Shown here: one piece after another, positions 35,095 to 42,328 of the stretch
Numbering within the stretch: position 1 is the first letter of the stretch
Layout: each line of letters starts with the position of its first letter
Assembly (NCBI RefSeq): GCF_017357225.1
Contig: NZ_CP071606.1
Location: forward strand, 124,001 to 188,000
Direction: 5' to 3'
Origin: Rhizobium binae
Lineage (GTDB): Bacteria; Pseudomonadota; Alphaproteobacteria; Rhizobiales; Rhizobiaceae
DNA: 64,000 bases
Notes under the pieces: model-generated
Told to the model about the DNA's origin: nothing
What the model saw: the letters and a program-made list of their open reading frames with translations, nothing else
Databases searched by the model: none
Program-made: the position numbers and the translations under genes

Positions 35095-35477
35095 GCCGTG
35101 CGGACCACCCGGAGTATCTTGGTCAGGTGATCGGCATCAACATCGCCGCCGACGCGCACCACAACATCGCCCACGACGATCTCCACCATCGAACCGGCCA
35201 CCGCCTCAAAGCGCGTGAACTTGACTGGCGCGCGCGCTCCCTCCGTCAGTGGCGCGACCATTCCCGACGAGAGCGCCTTACGACGCCAGGCATAGAGCTG
35301 CGACGGGTCCAATCCCTGAGACCGCGCAATCGCCGACACATTGGCCCCCGGCGAGAGTGCCTCGGCGACAAGCTGTGCCTTCTCTTCGTCCGACCAATGA
35401 CGTGGCTTGCGTCGAGACTGCACCGGCTCCGCCGTCAGGACCTCGAATGTTCGATGATGATTCACACTGTCGCTCAT
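35091..35477 (-). CDS. tnpA: IS66 accessory protein TnpA
   Basis: 128 aa, IS66 Orf1: RRKPRHWSDEEKAQLVAEAL and SAIARSQGLDPSQLYAWRRKAL form a helix-turn-helix like IS3 OrfA. The ATG at 35477 has GGAG six bases upstream; the ATG at 35498 is less well placed. Confidence 0.92.
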   Translation of the reverse strand: MSDSVNHHRTFEVLTAEPVQSRRKPRHWSDEEKAQLVAEALSPGANVSAIARSQGLDPSQLYAWRRKALSSGMVAPLTEGARAPVKFTRFEAVAGSMVEIVVGDVVVRVGGDVDADHLTKILRVVRTA

Positions 35478-35592
35478 AGGTTTCTCCGCATGACTCATGC
35501 TAGAGAATGACCGTTCAGCGGCCCTAAAGATACGTGGGGTGACCTACCCGCTTACACTATTTCTCCTTGGACGCTCGTTTCAACGCTTCGAG

Positions 35593-35618
35593 TACGCAAG
35601 CGAACGCCCTATTGTTAC
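35593..35618 (-). promoter_or_regulatory. SigF/NrsF-type ECF promoter (site 5, minus strand), stranded by IS66
   Basis: Minus strand: GTAACA (35618-35613), 16 bases, CGTA (35596-35593). Removing IS66 and one target duplication would place it about 46 bp before the hydrolase ATG at 33037, a distance like the other sites. Now it points into the end of IS66. Confidence 0.75.
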
Positions 35619-35650
35619 ATCGATTAACGCGATCACATGCTCGTGAGCCA

Positions 35651-35676
35651 GTAACGATGACCGTGTCGCATGCGAA
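35651..35676 (+). promoter_or_regulatory. SigF/NrsF-type ECF promoter (site 6)
   Basis: GTAACG at 35651-35656, 16 bases, CGAA at 35673-35676, 52 bp before the DUF1223 gene and back-to-back with site 5. Confidence 0.75.
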
Positions 35677-35728
35677 CTCCCACTGATCACCCGGATTGCC
35701 CGGCGTGGCCGTGATAGGGAGTCGCGTG

Positions 35729-36427
35729 ATGAAATATCCAGGCAAGATCGGCAGGTTGATATTCTTTTGTTCGTTGCCAGCACTTGCGGCCATGCCCGTG
35801 GCCGCAACAGAGCGGCCACTGACCGTGGTGGAACTGTTTACCAGCCAGGGCTGCTCGTCGTGCCCTCCGGCCAACGCCAATCTCATCAAGATCAGCAACC
35901 GGAAGAATGTTCTCGCGCTGAGCTTCTCCGTGACCTATTGGGATTACCTGGGCTGGAAAGACACGTACGGGAAGCCGGAATTCACCGAGCGTCAGGTTGC
36001 CTATGAACCGGCCTTGAGGCAGCCCGGCCCCTATACCCCCCAGATGGTCGTCAACGGCACCGCAACCACCGTCGGAAACAGTCTTCCCAAAGTCGAATCC
36101 CTGCTGGCGCAAACGCCTTCGCTGAATGGCCCAGCGCTGGCGTTTACCAATGACCGTATCGAAGTCGGCGCCGGCTCTACCACCGGGAACGCTGATGTCT
36201 GGCTGGTGCGCTACGATCCGCGGATCGAAGACGTGCCGGTTGCGCGAGGGGAAAACAGCGGCGCGACATTGCAGCACACACATGTCGTCCGGCGTCTGGC
36301 CCGGCTTGGCACCTGGGATGGGAGTAAAACCTCGTTTTCCTTGCCGCAGGCCGATAAGGACTTGAAGACAGCGGTACTGATACAAGGAGCAAATGGCGGG
36401 GCGATCCTCTCCGCCATCACCGACTGA
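35729..36427 (+). CDS. DUF1223 exported thioredoxin-like protein
   Basis: 232 aa with a signal peptide (LIFFCSLPALAAMPVAA) and a DUF1223 domain opening VVELFTSQGCSSCPPANANL, whose C42-S-S-C45 is a thioredoxin-type CxxC. Later segments YWDYLGWKDTYGKPEFTERQ and TPQMVVNGT fit the family. Secreted, redox role unknown. The ATG at 35729 has GGGAG upstream; an earlier frame from 35696 lacks a site. Controlled by the ECF promoter at 35651. Confidence 0.88.
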   Translation: MKYPGKIGRLIFFCSLPALAAMPVAATERPLTVVELFTSQGCSSCPPANANLIKISNRKNVLALSFSVTYWDYLGWKDTYGKPEFTERQVAYEPALRQPGPYTPQMVVNGTATTVGNSLPKVESLLAQTPSLNGPALAFTNDRIEVGAGSTTGNADVWLVRYDPRIEDVPVARGENSGATLQHTHVVRRLARLGTWDGSKTSFSLPQADKDLKTAVLIQGANGGAILSAITD

Positions 36428-36540
36428 TCGAAAAGCCGTTACTTCGCAATCAGCCAAAACCGGCCTGAACACGTCAGGCCGGAGCCACACACGAAGCCGT
36501 TGGAGCAAGCCGAGACCAAAGCTGCCGCTAGTCCTGAACC

Positions 36541-37245
36541 TTATGCCGCGGGCGGATAGTTCGACGGGAAAAGCGCCCGCTTGGTTTCTTCGTCGTTGAC
36601 GCGTTTGAAAGAATGATCCTTGCCGACTTCCCGTGCGCGAGAGACGGCCGGGCGCGCATCAACCGTTTCGAAGAGCCGCTTCAGGTTCGGATAAGCAGCG
36701 AGCGGATCCTCAAGCCCCTTGAGGACGCGCGAGGCACGATCCAGCCATCCCCACGCGGACATGTCGGCAATTGTGTAAGTATCTCCGACGATGAAATCGC
36801 GACCCTCGAGATGATCGTTGAGGACCTGATAATGGCGTTCGGCCTCACGGCGATAGCGGTTGACGGCATAATCGAGGCCATCCGGCGCTGCGTGCTGGAA
36901 ATGGACCGCCTGGCCTGAGAATGGCCCCAGGCCGGACGCGAGAAACAGCAGCCACGAGAGAAGCTCAGGCCGATCTTCGGGCGAGCCAAGAAACTTGCCT
37001 GTCTTTTCGGCGAGATAGATCAGGATGGCGGTGGAATCGAAGACGCGTGTCTCTTTTCCGCCTGGGCCGTCCGTGTCCACGATGGCCGGCACCTTGCCAT
37101 TCGGATTGATGGCGCCGAACGCCGGCAAATGTTGCTCGCCCTTGCTGGTGTCGACGGGAACCACCTCATAGGGCAGCCCTGCCTCTCCCAGGAAGAGGGC
37201 AACTTTCGCGGGATTGGGCGTCGGATGAAAATAGAAGCGGATCAT
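36541..37245 (-). CDS. Glutathione S-transferase
   Basis: 234 aa, GST/YfcG-like: thioredoxin-like N-domain (MIRFYFHPTPNPAKVALFL, NPNGKVPAIVD, STAILIYLAEKTG) and helical C-domain (FIVGDTYTIADMSAWGWLDRA). It conjugates glutathione or reduces disulfides and peroxides. The start at 37245 has GGAG five bases before. Last gene of the run 39146 to 36541 (peroxiredoxin - SDR - monooxygenase - GST). Confidence 0.9.
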   Translation of the reverse strand: MIRFYFHPTPNPAKVALFLGEAGLPYEVVPVDTSKGEQHLPAFGAINPNGKVPAIVDTDGPGGKETRVFDSTAILIYLAEKTGKFLGSPEDRPELLSWLLFLASGLGPFSGQAVHFQHAAPDGLDYAVNRYRREAERHYQVLNDHLEGRDFIVGDTYTIADMSAWGWLDRASRVLKGLEDPLAAYPNLKRLFETVDARPAVSRAREVGKDHSFKRVNDEETKRALFPSNYPPAA

Positions 37246-37329
37246 GGGGGCTCCGTCAGGAATAGAAGTCAAAGCGCGTCACTGAGGCATCCGGAGCCGG
37301 ACCTCGCCCGGCTCCGGATTGATTTTTTT

Positions 37330-37632
37330 TCAGCTAGTAAGGCGGTCGGCGAGGACTTCCGCCTGTTTAATGTCGAGCGGTCCCTCAAAGAGTTCGTCAT
37401 ATTTTGCCATCAGGGCGGCGGCGATCTGACCCTGGAGGTGGGCCTGGCGACCTTCTTCCCCATCGAAAGCGTCGAAGATGCCGAACGTGGACTTGTCGAA
37501 GCGAACCGCAAACCATGCGACGGTGAGCGGTTCCTGGGCGAGCAGGGCTTGCGCGCTTTTGAGAAAATCTGCGACGTCCTCTTCCTTTCCGTGCTTTGCC
37601 TTCAATTGTACGAACAATGCGAGCTTGGTCAT
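37330..37632 (-). CDS. Antibiotic biosynthesis monooxygenase (YgiN-like) protein
   Basis: 100 aa ABM fold, paralogue of the gene at 15651 (shared MTK-AL, EVADFL/DVADFL and IFD-FD-E-GR-AHL). The ATG at 37632 sits six bases after GAGGAG and is preferred over the one at 37638. Probably a quinol- or aldehyde-related small oxygenase in an oxidative-stress operon. Confidence 0.85.
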   Translation of the reverse strand: MTKLALFVQLKAKHGKEEDVADFLKSAQALLAQEPLTVAWFAVRFDKSTFGIFDAFDGEEGRQAHLQGQIAAALMAKYDELFEGPLDIKQAEVLADRLTS

Positions 37633-37648
37633 GATCATCTCCTCGGTT

Positions 37649-38455
37649 TTAGAGCGCTGAGTGGTCGCTGACCGCCTCTTCGAGCGCTGGCTTCATTGTT
37701 AGAAAACGTTCATCGATCGCCGCCGGATCATCCCTGTTGGCTGCGATCATCTTCGCGCGAGCCTCGCCGCCGCGGATCACCTCAAGGGAATTGGTTTCAA
37801 TTCCTTCGATCAGCGCATTGGCAACCGCTTCGGGCGGCTCGCGCGTGAACCCCAGTTCGGGGCCGGCCTTCGAGGACTGCATCATCGGGGTATCCGTCGC
37901 GCCCGGATAGAGCGTCAAGACGCCGACACCTTCGCCCTTCAGTTCCCGGCGCAGTGCCTCGCTGAACCGTGAGAGCCCCGCCTTAACCGCGGCGTAGGTC
38001 GCGTAGAATGGAGCACCGATCAACGCAATGCCGGAGGTGACGTTGACGACTAGTCCCTCTCCGGACGCGCGCAGGTGGGGAAGAGCAGCCTGCGTCAAGA
38101 GAATAGGAGCAACAAGGTCGACCTCGACCATAATCCTTATTTCCGCCTCGGTCGTCTTCTCAAGACGACCGGCCCGCACGCCGCCTGCATTGTTGACGAG
38201 AACATCGAGCCCGCCAAGTGCCTCGATGGCCTTGTCGAGGGATAGAAACCGACCTTCCGGGGTGGCGACATCCGCCTGAATGCCGATAACCGGCAACCCC
38301 TTTTCCTGGAGATCCCTGACAGCCTGAACCAGCCGCTCAGAGTTTCGCCCGGTAACGACGACCCGAGCTCCTTTCGCCAGCATGGCACGTGCAATGGCGA
38401 AGCCGATGCCACTGGAGCCACCGGTGATGAGAACACGCTTGCCTTCGAGATTCAT
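37649..38455 (-). CDS. SDR family oxidoreductase (DltE-like)
   Basis: 268 aa: VLITGGSSGIGFAIARAML, LVNNAGGV, and the catalytic YAAVK within ATYAAVKAGLSRF. DltE-type SDRs with an extended C-terminus that includes PMMQSSKAGPELGF. The start MNLEGKRV at 38455 is placed by the cofactor motif; the longer frame to 38590 overlaps the peroxiredoxin gene. Confidence 0.87.
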   Translation of the reverse strand: MNLEGKRVLITGGSSGIGFAIARAMLAKGARVVVTGRNSERLVQAVRDLQEKGLPVIGIQADVATPEGRFLSLDKAIEALGGLDVLVNNAGGVRAGRLEKTTEAEIRIMVEVDLVAPILLTQAALPHLRASGEGLVVNVTSGIALIGAPFYATYAAVKAGLSRFSEALRRELKGEGVGVLTLYPGATDTPMMQSSKAGPELGFTREPPEAVANALIEGIETNSLEVIRGGEARAKMIAANRDDPAAIDERFLTMKPALEEAVSDHSAL

Positions 38456-38492
38456 GGTTTTACCTCGCTTTTTTCTTCGCTGCGGTTTCGGT

Positions 38493-39146
38493 CTAGACAG
38501 CTTCTTCCGCCCTAAGTGCGTCGACAATCGCATCCGGAGAGAGACGCTTGCGGTAATCGGCTTCGGCGTGGGCGAGGCGCACACGGCCATTACGGCCGAT
38601 CACGAAGGTCGCAGGTATCGGCAGCTCCCAGCTGTCATCTCCGTTGATCGTTCCGAGGTCGACGCCGAACGAGGAATAAGCCGCCTTGAGATCGTCAGGC
38701 AGTGTGTAGACGAGGCCGAATTTCCGCGCGACACCATTGCCGGTATCGCTGAGGACGTCGAACGTGAGATTATTCTTCTCGGCAATAGACAGTGAGCCAT
38801 CCGGCTTTTGCGGCGAAATTGCGATGAGAGAGCCCCCGGCTTCCGCAATAGCGGGTAAGGCATGCTCGTAGGCGGCGAGCTGAATGTTGCAGTACGGGCA
38901 CCAAGCGCCACGATAGAAGGTGAGAACAACCGGACCACTGGCCAGTGTCTCAAGCAAGGAGATCGTTTCGCCCGTCACACCAGGCAAGGAGAATTCGGGA
39001 GCGAGATCACCAGGTTTGGGAACGCGATCGAACGGAAAGCCAGAGGTGAGCTCCTCGATCTTCGCGTTCAAAAACGCTGCTGCACCGGGAGGCGCGCTTG
39101 CCTCGAACTTCGCGTTAAATTCAGCAAGATCCTGCTCAAGACCCAT
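38493..39146 (-). CDS. Peroxiredoxin-like (AhpC/TSA) protein
   Basis: 217 aa: N-terminal helical lead, then a thioredoxin-fold peroxiredoxin with LPGVTGETISLLE and FYRGAWCPYCNIQLAAYE, giving a CPYC where typical peroxiredoxins have a single peroxidatic Cys. GGGAG precedes the ATG. It heads the operon that is divergent from the TetR gene at 39304 and likely detoxifies organic peroxides. Confidence 0.87.
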   Translation of the reverse strand: MGLEQDLAEFNAKFEASAPPGAAAFLNAKIEELTSGFPFDRVPKPGDLAPEFSLPGVTGETISLLETLASGPVVLTFYRGAWCPYCNIQLAAYEHALPAIAEAGGSLIAISPQKPDGSLSIAEKNNLTFDVLSDTGNGVARKFGLVYTLPDDLKAAYSSFGVDLGTINGDDSWELPIPATFVIGRNGRVRLAHAEADYRKRLSPDAIVDALRAEEAV

Positions 39147-39303
39147 TTCGTTTATCTCCCAGTATGTTGAGCCCGGCCCAACCATGCAAAAAAGCGTGCG
39201 TGGGCCGACATGCGATTGCGTTTTAAATCACTCGTTATAAAATGTATCGCAGAAAGTTCCAGGCTATTGCGGAGCCGTAATCACGTTATCGAGAGACAAA
39301 CAG

Positions 39304-39912
39304 ATGGCCCGGCCCAGAGAATTCGACGAAGAAAAAGTGCTGGAGCTCGCCGTGGAGCAGTTTTGGGAACGGGGATATGAAACAACCTCGATCCGGGATC
39401 TCGCCCAGGCTATGGGGCTGACGACCGCCAGCATCTACAACGCCTTCGGCGACAAGCGGGCGGTTTATCGCAGGGCGCTCGATTTTTACGTCGAGCGAAG
39501 TTTTGGGGATCGCGTCGGGCGTTTCGAATCGAAACCACCACGGCAGGCGATCAACGCCTTCTTTAGCGAAATCATCGATCGATCCCTGGCCGACACAAGG
39601 AGGAAAGGCTGCATGCTCGTCAATTCGGCTCTTGAAGTCGCGCCGCATGACGAAGAGTTCCAGCGTGTCGTTGCCAGCGTGCTTGTGCAAGTCGAGGCCT
39701 TCTTCCTACGCTGCGTGGAAAGAGGCCAGGAAGATGGCTCCATCGGCCGGCGCCAACGCGCCGCCGATTTGGCCGGAACGCTGCTTGGTACCCTGCTTGG
39801 CATCCGCGTCCTGGCACGTGCCCGCCCGGAAAAGGAGCTGCTCGAAGGGTTGATAAAGCCTGTGTTCGCACTCCTTGAGCCCGATGGCGCCAAGCAAGTG
39901 GAACCTGCATGA
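39304..39912 (+). CDS. TetR family transcriptional regulator
   Basis: 202 aa: MARPREFDEEKVLELAVEQF, then helix-turn-helix core GLTTASIYNAFGDKRAVYRRA at about 38-58; TetR_C_16/AefR-like C-terminus. It is divergent from the peroxiredoxin operon. The 157-bp gap has a weak TTTTAAAT/TTATAAAA inverted pair around 39212-39232 but no clear palindrome. A TetR of this kind often senses electrophiles or oxidants. Confidence 0.87.
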   Translation: MARPREFDEEKVLELAVEQFWERGYETTSIRDLAQAMGLTTASIYNAFGDKRAVYRRALDFYVERSFGDRVGRFESKPPRQAINAFFSEIIDRSLADTRRKGCMLVNSALEVAPHDEEFQRVVASVLVQVEAFFLRCVERGQEDGSIGRRQRAADLAGTLLGTLLGIRVLARARPEKELLEGLIKPVFALLEPDGAKQVEPA

Positions 39913-39978
39913 GCATGAACGAGGGGCGCAGCATGCAAGCTATCCCGTTCGCTTGGCAGGAAATTTCCGTCCGCTCAT

Positions 39979-40004
39979 GTAACGAGCCGAGCTTTTTCTC
40001 CGAA
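39979..40004 (+). promoter_or_regulatory. SigF/NrsF-type ECF promoter of the sigma gene itself (site 7)
   Basis: GTAACG at 39979-39984, 16 bases, CGAA at 40001-40004. The sigma start codon is only 14 bp beyond, so the mRNA leader would be about eight bases or less. It indicates positive autoregulation. Confidence 0.73.
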
Positions 40005-40018
40005 CTGGAATATGTCGG

Positions 40019-40576
40019 ATGAAGAATTCGGCGCGCGAAGAAGAGTGGGCCTCCTGGATGCGATCGGCAATCGCGGGCGATGGACGCGCCTACCACAGAT
40101 TGCTGACAGCCGTCACGCCTCATCTGCGCGTGATTGCTCGCAAGCGCTGCGAACAATTCGGTGCGCCGGCAAGTGAGGCTGAGGACGTGGTTCAGGAAGT
40201 GTTGCTGGCTATTCATCTTAAGCGGGGCACCTGGGATCCATCCCGGCCCCTGGGCCCGTGGATGGCTGCCCTGGTGCGGAACAAGTTGATCGACAGCCTG
40301 CGACGCAGAGGCAGGCAGGCCGCCGTTCCCCTCGAGGACGTGATTGCGACCCTGGAAAGCGATGACGGAGTAGGGGTGGCGGACCGGATGGACATCGAAC
40401 AGATACTGAGTCGCTTGAAGGATCCTCAGCGGACGATCGTCCAATCAATTTCGGTCGAAGGTTCGAGCGTCCGCGAGACGGCGGAGCGTCTGAAGATGAC
40501 CGAAGTCGCTGTACGTGTGGCGCTCCACCGGGCGCTCAAGGCGTTGTCGGCTCTCTATTCGGAGCCACTGAAATGA
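40019..40576 (+). CDS. ECF RNA polymerase sigma factor, NrsF-associated
   Basis: 185 aa: sigma region 2 at about 20-85 (DVVQEVLLAIHLKRGTWDPS and LVRNKLIDSLRRRG, the -10 contact) and region 4.2 at about 125-180 (SSVRETAERLKMTEVAVRVAL, the -35 contact). No C-terminal extension. Its stop overlaps the start of an NrsF-type anti-sigma gene, the arrangement of Caulobacter SigF-NrsF. Probably recognises the GTAAC-N17-CGWA promoters found at seven places here. Confidence 0.92.
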   Translation: MKNSAREEEWASWMRSAIAGDGRAYHRLLTAVTPHLRVIARKRCEQFGAPASEAEDVVQEVLLAIHLKRGTWDPSRPLGPWMAALVRNKLIDSLRRRGRQAAVPLEDVIATLESDDGVGVADRMDIEQILSRLKDPQRTIVQSISVEGSSVRETAERLKMTEVAVRVALHRALKALSALYSEPLK

Positions 40577-41208
40577 AGACAGAAAATCTCATAGAATTGC
40601 TCGCACAGGACGCGCCGGTGAGGTCAAGCCTCACTCACATGCTCCAACAGGCAAGCATCGCGGCCGTCCTGATCGTTGCAATTGCCTTTTTCTCGGCAAT
40701 CGGCTTCCGGCATGATATCGGTGCTGCTTTGGACACCGGCCGTTTTCTGTTCAAATTCGTCATCACGGTCGCTCTTGCGGTCACTGGCAGTCTCGTCATG
40801 TATCGTATAGGAAAGCCCGGCGTGCCCTTGCACTGGTGGGGCTGGGCTTTGCTGGTGCCGTTGGCATTGGCTGTCGGTGCGGCAGTGTTCGAGCTTTCCG
40901 TCATGCCACCTGAGACCTGGGTGACACGGATGATCGGGCACAATTCCAGGCTCTGTCTGACGATCATTCCGTCGTTGTCGGTCGGTCCCCTTGCCTGTTT
41001 TCTTGTGGCGCTACGACATGGAGCACCGACACGTCCTGCACTTGCCGGAGCCGTCGCGGGTTTGGCGGCAGCCGGGATCGCCGCAACGTTCTATGCCGCC
41101 AATTGCGACGACGACAGCCCGCTCTTCGTCCTCCTCTGGTACCCGATCGCCATTGCCGCCGTCACAGCAGTTGGCGCTTTAGCTGGTCAAAAGCTGTTGC
41201 GATGGTAG
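40573..41208 (+). CDS. nrsF: NrsF-family (DUF1109) membrane anti-sigma factor, first copy
   Basis: 211 aa with six membrane spans. The short cytoplasmic N-terminus MKTENLIELLAQDAPV binds sigma in the family. Cysteines C128 (NSRLCLTIIPSLS) and C178 (YAANCDDDSPLF) match the conserved pair reported to be needed for heavy-metal release of sigma in Caulobacter NrsF; C142 is extra. Overlaps the sigma gene by four bases. It would hold the sigma factor at the membrane until oxidant or metal stress. Confidence 0.88.
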   Translation: MKTENLIELLAQDAPVRSSLTHMLQQASIAAVLIVAIAFFSAIGFRHDIGAALDTGRFLFKFVITVALAVTGSLVMYRIGKPGVPLHWWGWALLVPLALAVGAAVFELSVMPPETWVTRMIGHNSRLCLTIIPSLSVGPLACFLVALRHGAPTRPALAGAVAGLAAAGIAATFYAANCDDDSPLFVLLWYPIAIAAVTAVGALAGQKLLRW

Positions 41209-41422
41209 ATCCTGGAATAATCCGAAATACGAGAAGCGACACTTGATGGCAGCCTAATCGATGAGATCGTAACCACGCCGAGGCATGTGCTCCGGTCGAT
41301 TACGTGACGAAAGTCGAATGAGCGGCGCAACGCTTGATGCTTCGACGGGAGAACATCATATGAGCGACTGCAGGCTTTGACGAGTGAACGGGTCTGCTCG
41401 ATTGTTGAGTAGGAATGGCAGC

Positions 41423-42058
41423 GTGAAAACAGAAGACCTGATAACCCTAATAGCGCAGGACACGCGCCGACCGGTCAATCTAACCTCCGTGCTTTCGGCT
41501 GCCGTAGTATCCGGTGCCTTGGTTTCCGGCCTTGCTTTCTTTTTGACGCTGGGATTTCGACACGACATCGCCCAGGCGATCGAAACCGTGCGGTTCGACT
41601 TTAAGTTCGTTATCACCCTCTCCCTCTTTGCCGCCGCGTTATCTCTGGCGGGACCCGTCATTCGACCGGGAAGCGACATCGGGCGGCGACGGTGGCTGCT
41701 GTTGATCGCGCCCGTTCTTCTGCTTGCAGCAACTACCCTGGAACTACTCGTCACGCCGTCCGATGTCTGGCTCGATAAACTAATTGGCCATAACGCATTG
41801 CATTGCCTGACGATCATACCAGCGCTATCGGCATTTCCTGGCACATTCCTCTTCCTCGCCATGCGGCAGGGCGCACCGGAAAACCCAGGTCTTGCCGGTG
41901 CGCTCGCAGGTCTCGTATCAGTCGGCATCGCTGCGACGCTTTATGCGACCAACTGCTTCGATGACAGTCCATTGTTCGTCGCGGCATGGTATCCTCTGGC
42001 GACTCTCATCGTCGTGACTGTCGGTTATTTCGCCGGTAAACGTTTCCTACGTTGGTAG
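41423..42058 (+). CDS. NrsF-family (DUF1109) membrane anti-sigma factor, second copy
   Basis: 211 aa, same length and topology as the first copy, with the same N-terminal MKTE-LI-LIAQD and the same two cysteines at 128 and 178, but well diverged elsewhere. The GTG at 41423 follows AGGAAT. It lies 214 bp after the first copy, with no sigma gene of its own. That gap holds a GTAACC (41269) but no matching -10. It may bind the same sigma with another sensitivity, or one not in this window. Confidence 0.85.
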   Translation: MKTEDLITLIAQDTRRPVNLTSVLSAAVVSGALVSGLAFFLTLGFRHDIAQAIETVRFDFKFVITLSLFAAALSLAGPVIRPGSDIGRRRWLLLIAPVLLLAATTLELLVTPSDVWLDKLIGHNALHCLTIIPALSAFPGTFLFLAMRQGAPENPGLAGALAGLVSVGIAATLYATNCFDDSPLFVAAWYPLATLIVVTVGYFAGKRFLRW

Positions 42059-42328
42059 ATGTCTGCTACGCGGCTAGATGATGATTCATCAGCCGCTGAG
42101 GGCCACTAACGTGATCGAGGGAGAACTGCGTGATAAGCGCGTTCAATTTTCGGCACGCTCAGCCAGAGTTCCGCTTGCCGCAGCCGCCTTCAAATGCATC
42201 AAAATGACGATCGATATCAACAAGTTCCATAGTTGGGCTTACGCCGCACCAACGATCCGCATTGGCAAAGTAATCAGGCAATCAGTTACTTAAAGGGTCT
42301 GATGAGCAGGTCGCAGGTTCATGTCCGT

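Larger units (their letters stand above)
33047..35555 (-). mobile_element. Complete IS66-family insertion sequence
   Basis: 2509 bp with GTAAGCGG ends (33047 and, reversed, 35555) and a perfect 8-bp target duplication ACTATTTC at 33039-33046 and 35556-35563, the length expected for IS66. It holds tnpA, tnpB and tnpC in order on the minus strand. The insertion point lies in the ribosome-binding region of the hydrolase gene at 32294. Confidence 0.96.

Noticed and set aside
39147..39303. TetR operator between the peroxiredoxin operon and the TetR gene
   Set aside because: Only a weak TTTTAAAT/TTATAAAA pair is present, too imperfect and AT-rich to claim as a site.
41269..41294. GTAACC before the second NrsF gene
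   Set aside because: Sixteen bases later the sequence is TCCG, not CGWA, so the -10 element is missing.
42059..42328. A small gene after the second NrsF
   Set aside because: Frames of 60-70 aa are present, but none has a ribosome binding site or recognisable sequence; the stretch appears to be non-coding.
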